Position numbers and translations under genes: made by a program. A model generated the notes under the pieces. That model did not search any database, was not told the origin of the DNA, and was given only the letters and a program-made list of their open reading frames with translations. Shown here piece by piece: positions 29,574 through 32,139 of a DNA stretch of 32,139 bases. The stretch is from Actinomycetes bacterium. GTDB lineage: Bacteria; Actinomycetota; Acidimicrobiia; Acidimicrobiales; Palsa-688. The DNA lies in NCBI GenBank assembly GCA_021808785.1, contig JAKBAX010000012.1, positions 1-32,139 of the forward strand. Reading direction: 5' to 3'. How positions within the stretch are numbered: position 1 is the first letter of the stretch; every line of letters begins with the position of its first letter.

Positions 29574-30998
29574 TTACCGGGTGTGCGAAGCGGCCATCTC
29601 GGAGGCGCCCGGCACCGGCTGGGTACCGTCGGCCAGCGGCAGTCGGACCTCGACCCGGGCTCCCACCGCGCAGTCCACGAAGGCCACCGTGCCGCCGTGA
29701 CGGGTCACGATGTCCTTGACGATGGCCAGGCCGAGCCCGGCCCCCCCCTCCTCGAAGGCCCGGGCGTCGTCGAGGCGGGTGAAGCGCTCGAACACCCGGC
29801 CCCGGTCGGCGGGGGCCACCCCCGGACCGTCGTCTTGGACCGTCAAGGCGACCCAGCCGTCCCGGGTCGCGACCGTGACCGAGACGTGGTGGGAAGCATG
29901 ACGCGACGCGTTGTCGACCAGGTTGCCGACCAGGCGGCGGGCCAGCTCCTTGGGCATCCGCACCACCGCACCACCGCAGAGATCCGCGGCCACCGCGATA
30001 CCCGCCCGTATCGGTCGTGCCGCCAGGTCGGTGCGGGTGATGTCGATCAGGTCGATCACCGGGTCGATCCGGTCATGGGTGCGGGGGGTCTGATCGAGGC
30101 GGGCCAATAGCAGCAGATCGCGGACCATCACCTCTAGGCGGGCCTCCTCGGCCAGGGCCCCGACCACCGTGGTCTCCCAGTCGGTGGCCGACCCCCCGGC
30201 CAGCCCCACTTCCAGCTGCGCTCGCAGGGAGGCCAACGGGCTGCGCAACTCGTGGGAGGCATCGGCCACGAAGTCCTTCTGCTGGTCATGGGCCGCCTCG
30301 AGGCGGGCCAGCATGTGGTTCATGGTTGCGGCCAGCCGGGCGATCTCGTCGTCACCGGGTGGTTCGGGCAGCCGGCGGTGCAGCCCCAGGCTGGTGATCT
30401 CCGACGCCTCGGCCCGGATGGTCTCGATGGGCCGCAGGGCCCGACCGATGATCATCCAGCTGGTTCCGGCCACGACCAGCAGGAGGAGGGGGAGGCCGAT
30501 GAGCAGCCCCAGGGTGACGTCGCGAACGGCGAAATCGCTGGTCACGAGGGAGTAACCGGTGAAGACGGTCAGCGGCCGGGCCGCGGTCCCGGCGGGCAGG
30601 ACCACGAGCATCTGCCGGCTGTCCTGATCCAACGGGCTGCGAGCGATGCGCTTGACCTCCACGGTGGAGCGGGGCGGGGCCGGTGGTCCGAGCGGGGCCT
30701 GGCCGGCGATGTTGGCCGAGGCGGCCACCACCTGTCCCGACGAGTCGATCACCTGGGCGTAGGTGGCGTCCTGGGTCGGCAGTCCGAGCACCGGCGGCAG
30801 CCGCCCACCGCCGGCCAGGGCGGCGATGTCGGCCGCCCGGACCACCGCCGCGCTGCGCCGGTTGTGGTCGAGCGAGGCTCGGAACCGGGAGATGAGGATC
30901 GCCGACCCGATACAGAGGGCCACTGCCACGATGACGGTGGCGGCCAGCGTCGTGCGGAGCCGCACCGAACCCATGACCCGGGCCCGGCGGCTAGGCAT
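29574..30998 (-). CDS. Sensor histidine kinase (two-component system 2)
   Basis: 474 residues from ATG 30998 (GTG 31001 is adjacent). TM1 is LAATVIVAVALCIGSAILIS, followed by an extracellular sensor domain of about 120 residues, TM2 LGLLIGLPLLLLVVAGTSWMI, HAMP, H-box VADASHELRSPLASL, N-box VGNLVDNASRHA, DDGPGVAPADRG and GGAGLGLAIV. It is a complete kinase. The start overlaps the response-regulator stop (TAG 30993-30991), so the pair is co-translated. Confidence 0.92.
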   Translation of the reverse strand: MPSRRARVMGSVRLRTTLAATVIVAVALCIGSAILISRFRASLDHNRRSAAVVRAADIAALAGGGRLPPVLGLPTQDATYAQVIDSSGQVVAASANIAGQAPLGPPAPPRSTVEVKRIARSPLDQDSRQMLVVLPAGTAARPLTVFTGYSLVTSDFAVRDVTLGLLIGLPLLLLVVAGTSWMIIGRALRPIETIRAEASEITSLGLHRRLPEPPGDDEIARLAATMNHMLARLEAAHDQQKDFVADASHELRSPLASLRAQLEVGLAGGSATDWETTVVGALAEEARLEVMVRDLLLLARLDQTPRTHDRIDPVIDLIDITRTDLAARPIRAGIAVAADLCGGAVVRMPKELARRLVGNLVDNASRHASHHVSVTVATRDGWVALTVQDDGPGVAPADRGRVFERFTRLDDARAFEEGGAGLGLAIVKDIVTRHGGTVAFVDCAVGARVEVRLPLADGTQPVPGASEMAASHTR

Positions 30999-31668
30999 CA
31001 CCGTCGATCAGGCGGTAGCCCGACCCGCGCAAGGTCTCGATGCTGTTGATCGCGAAGGGACGGTCGATCTTGCGGCGAAGAGCGCTCATGTGGACCTCCA
31101 CCACGTTCGGGTCCCCGTCGAAACCGAAGTCCCACACGTGGTCCAAGATGTCGGACTTGGTCACGACCTCGCCCGGCCGGCGCATCATGTACTCGAGCAC
31201 GGCAAACTCTCTACCCGTCAGGTCGATCTCCACCCGGCCCCGGGTGCAGCGCCGGGTGGCCGGATCGAGGATCAGGTCTCCGCAGGTGAGCACGGCCGGC
31301 CGGCGCATCCGGCCCCGCCGCAGCAGGGCCCTGATCCGGGCCAACAGGACGACGTAGGAGAAGGGTTTGCTCAGGTAGTCGTCGGCGCCGGTGTCGAGGG
31401 CCTCTGCCTCGTCGTACTCACCGTCTTTGGCGGTGAGCATGAGTATCGGCGACCAGTCCCCCCTCTCCCGCAGTCGGGCGCAGAGCTGGTAGCCATTGAG
31501 CTTGGGGACCATGATGTCCATCACTATGGCGTCGTAGCGGTTCTCCGCCGCCAGCCAGTCGCCCTGCTGACCGTCGAGAGCCACGTCGACGGCGAAGCCC
31601 TCCGCCTCCAGCCCCCGCTTCAGGGCCCCGGCCAGACGCTTCTCGTCCTCGATGACCAAGAGCCGCAC
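30991..31668 (-). CDS. OmpR-family response regulator (two-component system 2)
   Basis: 225 residues. Receiver: EDE pocket (7-9), D51 (IVMDIM), T in MLTAKDG and K in LSKPFSY. Winged helix: IDLTGREFAVLEYMMRRPG and NVVEVHMSALRRKID, close to the MprA/TcrA-like actinobacterial regulators. GTG 31668 lies six bases after a -10-like GAGACT, so it is probably leaderless. Three direct repeats upstream of that box suggest autoregulation. Confidence 0.93.
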   Translation of the reverse strand: MRLLVIEDEKRLAGALKRGLEAEGFAVDVALDGQQGDWLAAENRYDAIVMDIMVPKLNGYQLCARLRERGDWSPILMLTAKDGEYDEAEALDTGADDYLSKPFSYVVLLARIRALLRRGRMRRPAVLTCGDLILDPATRRCTRGRVEIDLTGREFAVLEYMMRRPGEVVTKSDILDHVWDFGFDGDPNVVEVHMSALRRKIDRPFAINSIETLRGSGYRLIDGDA

Positions 31669-31674
31669 CGCCCC

Positions 31675-31719
31675 AGTCTCGCGCCACCAAGCTGAAGACC
31701 GGCTGAAGAGAAGCTGACC
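31675..31719 (-). promoter_or_regulatory. Autoregulated promoter of two-component system 2
   Basis: On the minus strand GGTCAGC (31719-31713), CTTCAGC (31708-31702) and CTTCAGC (31697-31691) are spaced by 11 bp, then ten bases, then GAGACT (31680-31675), then six bases and GTG 31668. There is no -35 hexamer; the repeats sit in its place, as in PhoB-type activation. Confidence 0.7.
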
Positions 31720-31804
31720 CGGCGGCGAGCGGGCGAGCGACCGGCGAGCGGGGCGGAAGACTACCGGTGCGGAGCCCCGACATGGTGGCGCCCGGCGCGA
31801 TGAG

Positions 31805-31838
31805 CTTCAGCGGGGCTTCAGCCAGGCCGTCCCATCCT
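31805..31838 (+). promoter_or_regulatory. Divergent promoter with the same CTTCAGC repeats
   Basis: CTTCAGC at 31805-31811 and 31816-31822 (11-bp period), ten bases, then CATCCT (31833-31838), six bases and GTG 31845. The layout is identical to the opposing promoter at 31675-31719, so the same response regulator probably activates both. Confidence 0.7.
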
Positions 31839-31844
31839 GATGGG

Positions 31845-31904
31845 GTGAGAGCCTCCTCAGCCCCTGGGGTCGGCGGCTGGCGGCGCCCCGTCCCGGCCCC
31901 GTGA
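31845..31904 (+). CDS. Leaderless 19-codon leader peptide
   Basis: GTG 31845 lies exactly six bases after the -10 box, so the mRNA should begin there. The frame reads VRASSAPGVGGWRRPVPAP and stops at TGA 31902-31904, which overlaps GTG 31901 of the next gene as GTGA. It may exist only to carry ribosomes to the downstream start, since leaderless initiation followed by a 4-base overlap would couple the two. Its translation is not proven. Confidence 0.45.
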   Translation: MRASSAPGVGGWRRPVPAP

Positions 31905-32139
31905 GCGGACCGACCCGGGCCTCCCACCCTCCTGTCGATGCCCGCTCGGCGCGCTACCCCGGCAATGGCCGCTCCCCCGCCCATCGCGGCCGGGGCCGGA
32001 CCCGGAGCAGGCGGCGCCCGACGCTGCGTTACGGGGCCCGCCTCGTCGGAGTGCTGGTGGCGGCGGTGTGCCTGTTCATCGGGGCGTCGCTCATCGGGGC
32101 GGCCACCACGCCCGGCAACCAGGGTTTCAATGCCAAGTG
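31901..32139 (+). CDS. N-terminus of a second phosphodiester-glycosidase-family protein, partial
   Basis: 79 complete codons are visible before the window ends. A basic, Arg-rich cytoplasmic segment (RGRGRTRSRRR) is followed by one helix (about 46-66) and TTPGNQGFNAKW, the final W inferred from the last two bases TG. The protein at 15833-17059 has ITPGNESFSAKWADW at the same place after its helix, so the two are likely paralogues. The GTG start overlaps the leader-peptide stop. It is probably activated by two-component system 2. Confidence 0.65.
   Translation, partial: MSGPTRASHPPVDARSARYPGNGRSPAHRGRGRTRSRRRPTLRYGARLVGVLVAAVCLFIGASLIGAATTPGNQGFNAK

Noticed and set aside
27371-29719. 782-codon plus-strand open frame opposite the sulfatase gene
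   Set aside because: It is antisense to a gene with clear catalytic motifs; its translation is Gly/Val/Arg-rich with no domain, as expected for a shadow frame in GC-rich DNA.

Overview
The window is very GC-rich, with G or C at nearly every third codon position. Many genes start with GTG or TTG, 4-base start/stop overlaps are common, and several -10 boxes sit only 6 bases before a start codon, which implies leaderless transcripts. Together with Actinobacteria-type gene families and GYWLVASDGGIF-type repeats, this suggests an uncultured actinomycete, most likely of the class Acidimicrobiia. The placement is inferred from gene content, not from a marker gene.

Layout. 1-620 is a rearrangement scar: the 3' end of an IS4-type transposase, a tRNA-Ala gene cut off inside its anticodon arm, and a possible truncated glycosyltransferase-51 gene. 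1109-2930 holds small unknown genes and a saccharopine-dehydrogenase-like protein. 2983-7375 (minus) is a six-gene, translationally coupled operon of methylamine-dehydrogenase (mau) type: MauD-like thioredoxin, an unknown protein, MauE-like membrane protein, a MauA-like cysteine-rich Tat-exported protein fused to six 42-residue repeats, a polytopic membrane protein with an SPCG motif, and a lipoprotein. No heavy chain (mauB) is present. Upstream lies a SigB/F-type sigma factor with a degenerate CheR-like N-terminal domain and a good SigF-type promoter of its own.

8818-15803 carries housekeeping and lipid genes: surE, an encapsulated-ferritin homologue without an encapsulin gene, rarA, a lipid operon (alpha/beta hydrolase, patatin, PlsC-like acyltransferase), an FkbM methyltransferase and a poly-gamma-glutamate hydrolase-like gene. 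15833-23388 (minus) is a likely regulon: an OmpR-type two-component system, a b-type cytochrome-like membrane protein, a small Ser/Thr/Pro-rich exported protein, ApbE flavin transferase, a ferric-reductase-like membrane protein, a NuoF-like flavoprotein, a CxxHxxC ferredoxin and a phosphodiester-glycosidase-family protein. These could form an NAD(P)H-to-membrane electron path.

23431-27006 holds pilT, a small winged-helix protein, a lipocalin-like unknown and a TesB-like thioesterase. 27089-29407 is a large formylglycine sulfatase flanked by GC-rich repeats. 29574-32139 is a second two-component system. It is divergent from a second phosphodiester-glycosidase-family gene that runs off the window, and both promoters carry the same CTTCAGC-N4-CTTCAGC element at identical spacing.

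The most interesting points are the MauA-repeat fusion operon, the sigma factor with a CheR-like domain, the mirror-image response-regulator sites, and the flavin/iron-sulfur cluster under two-component control.
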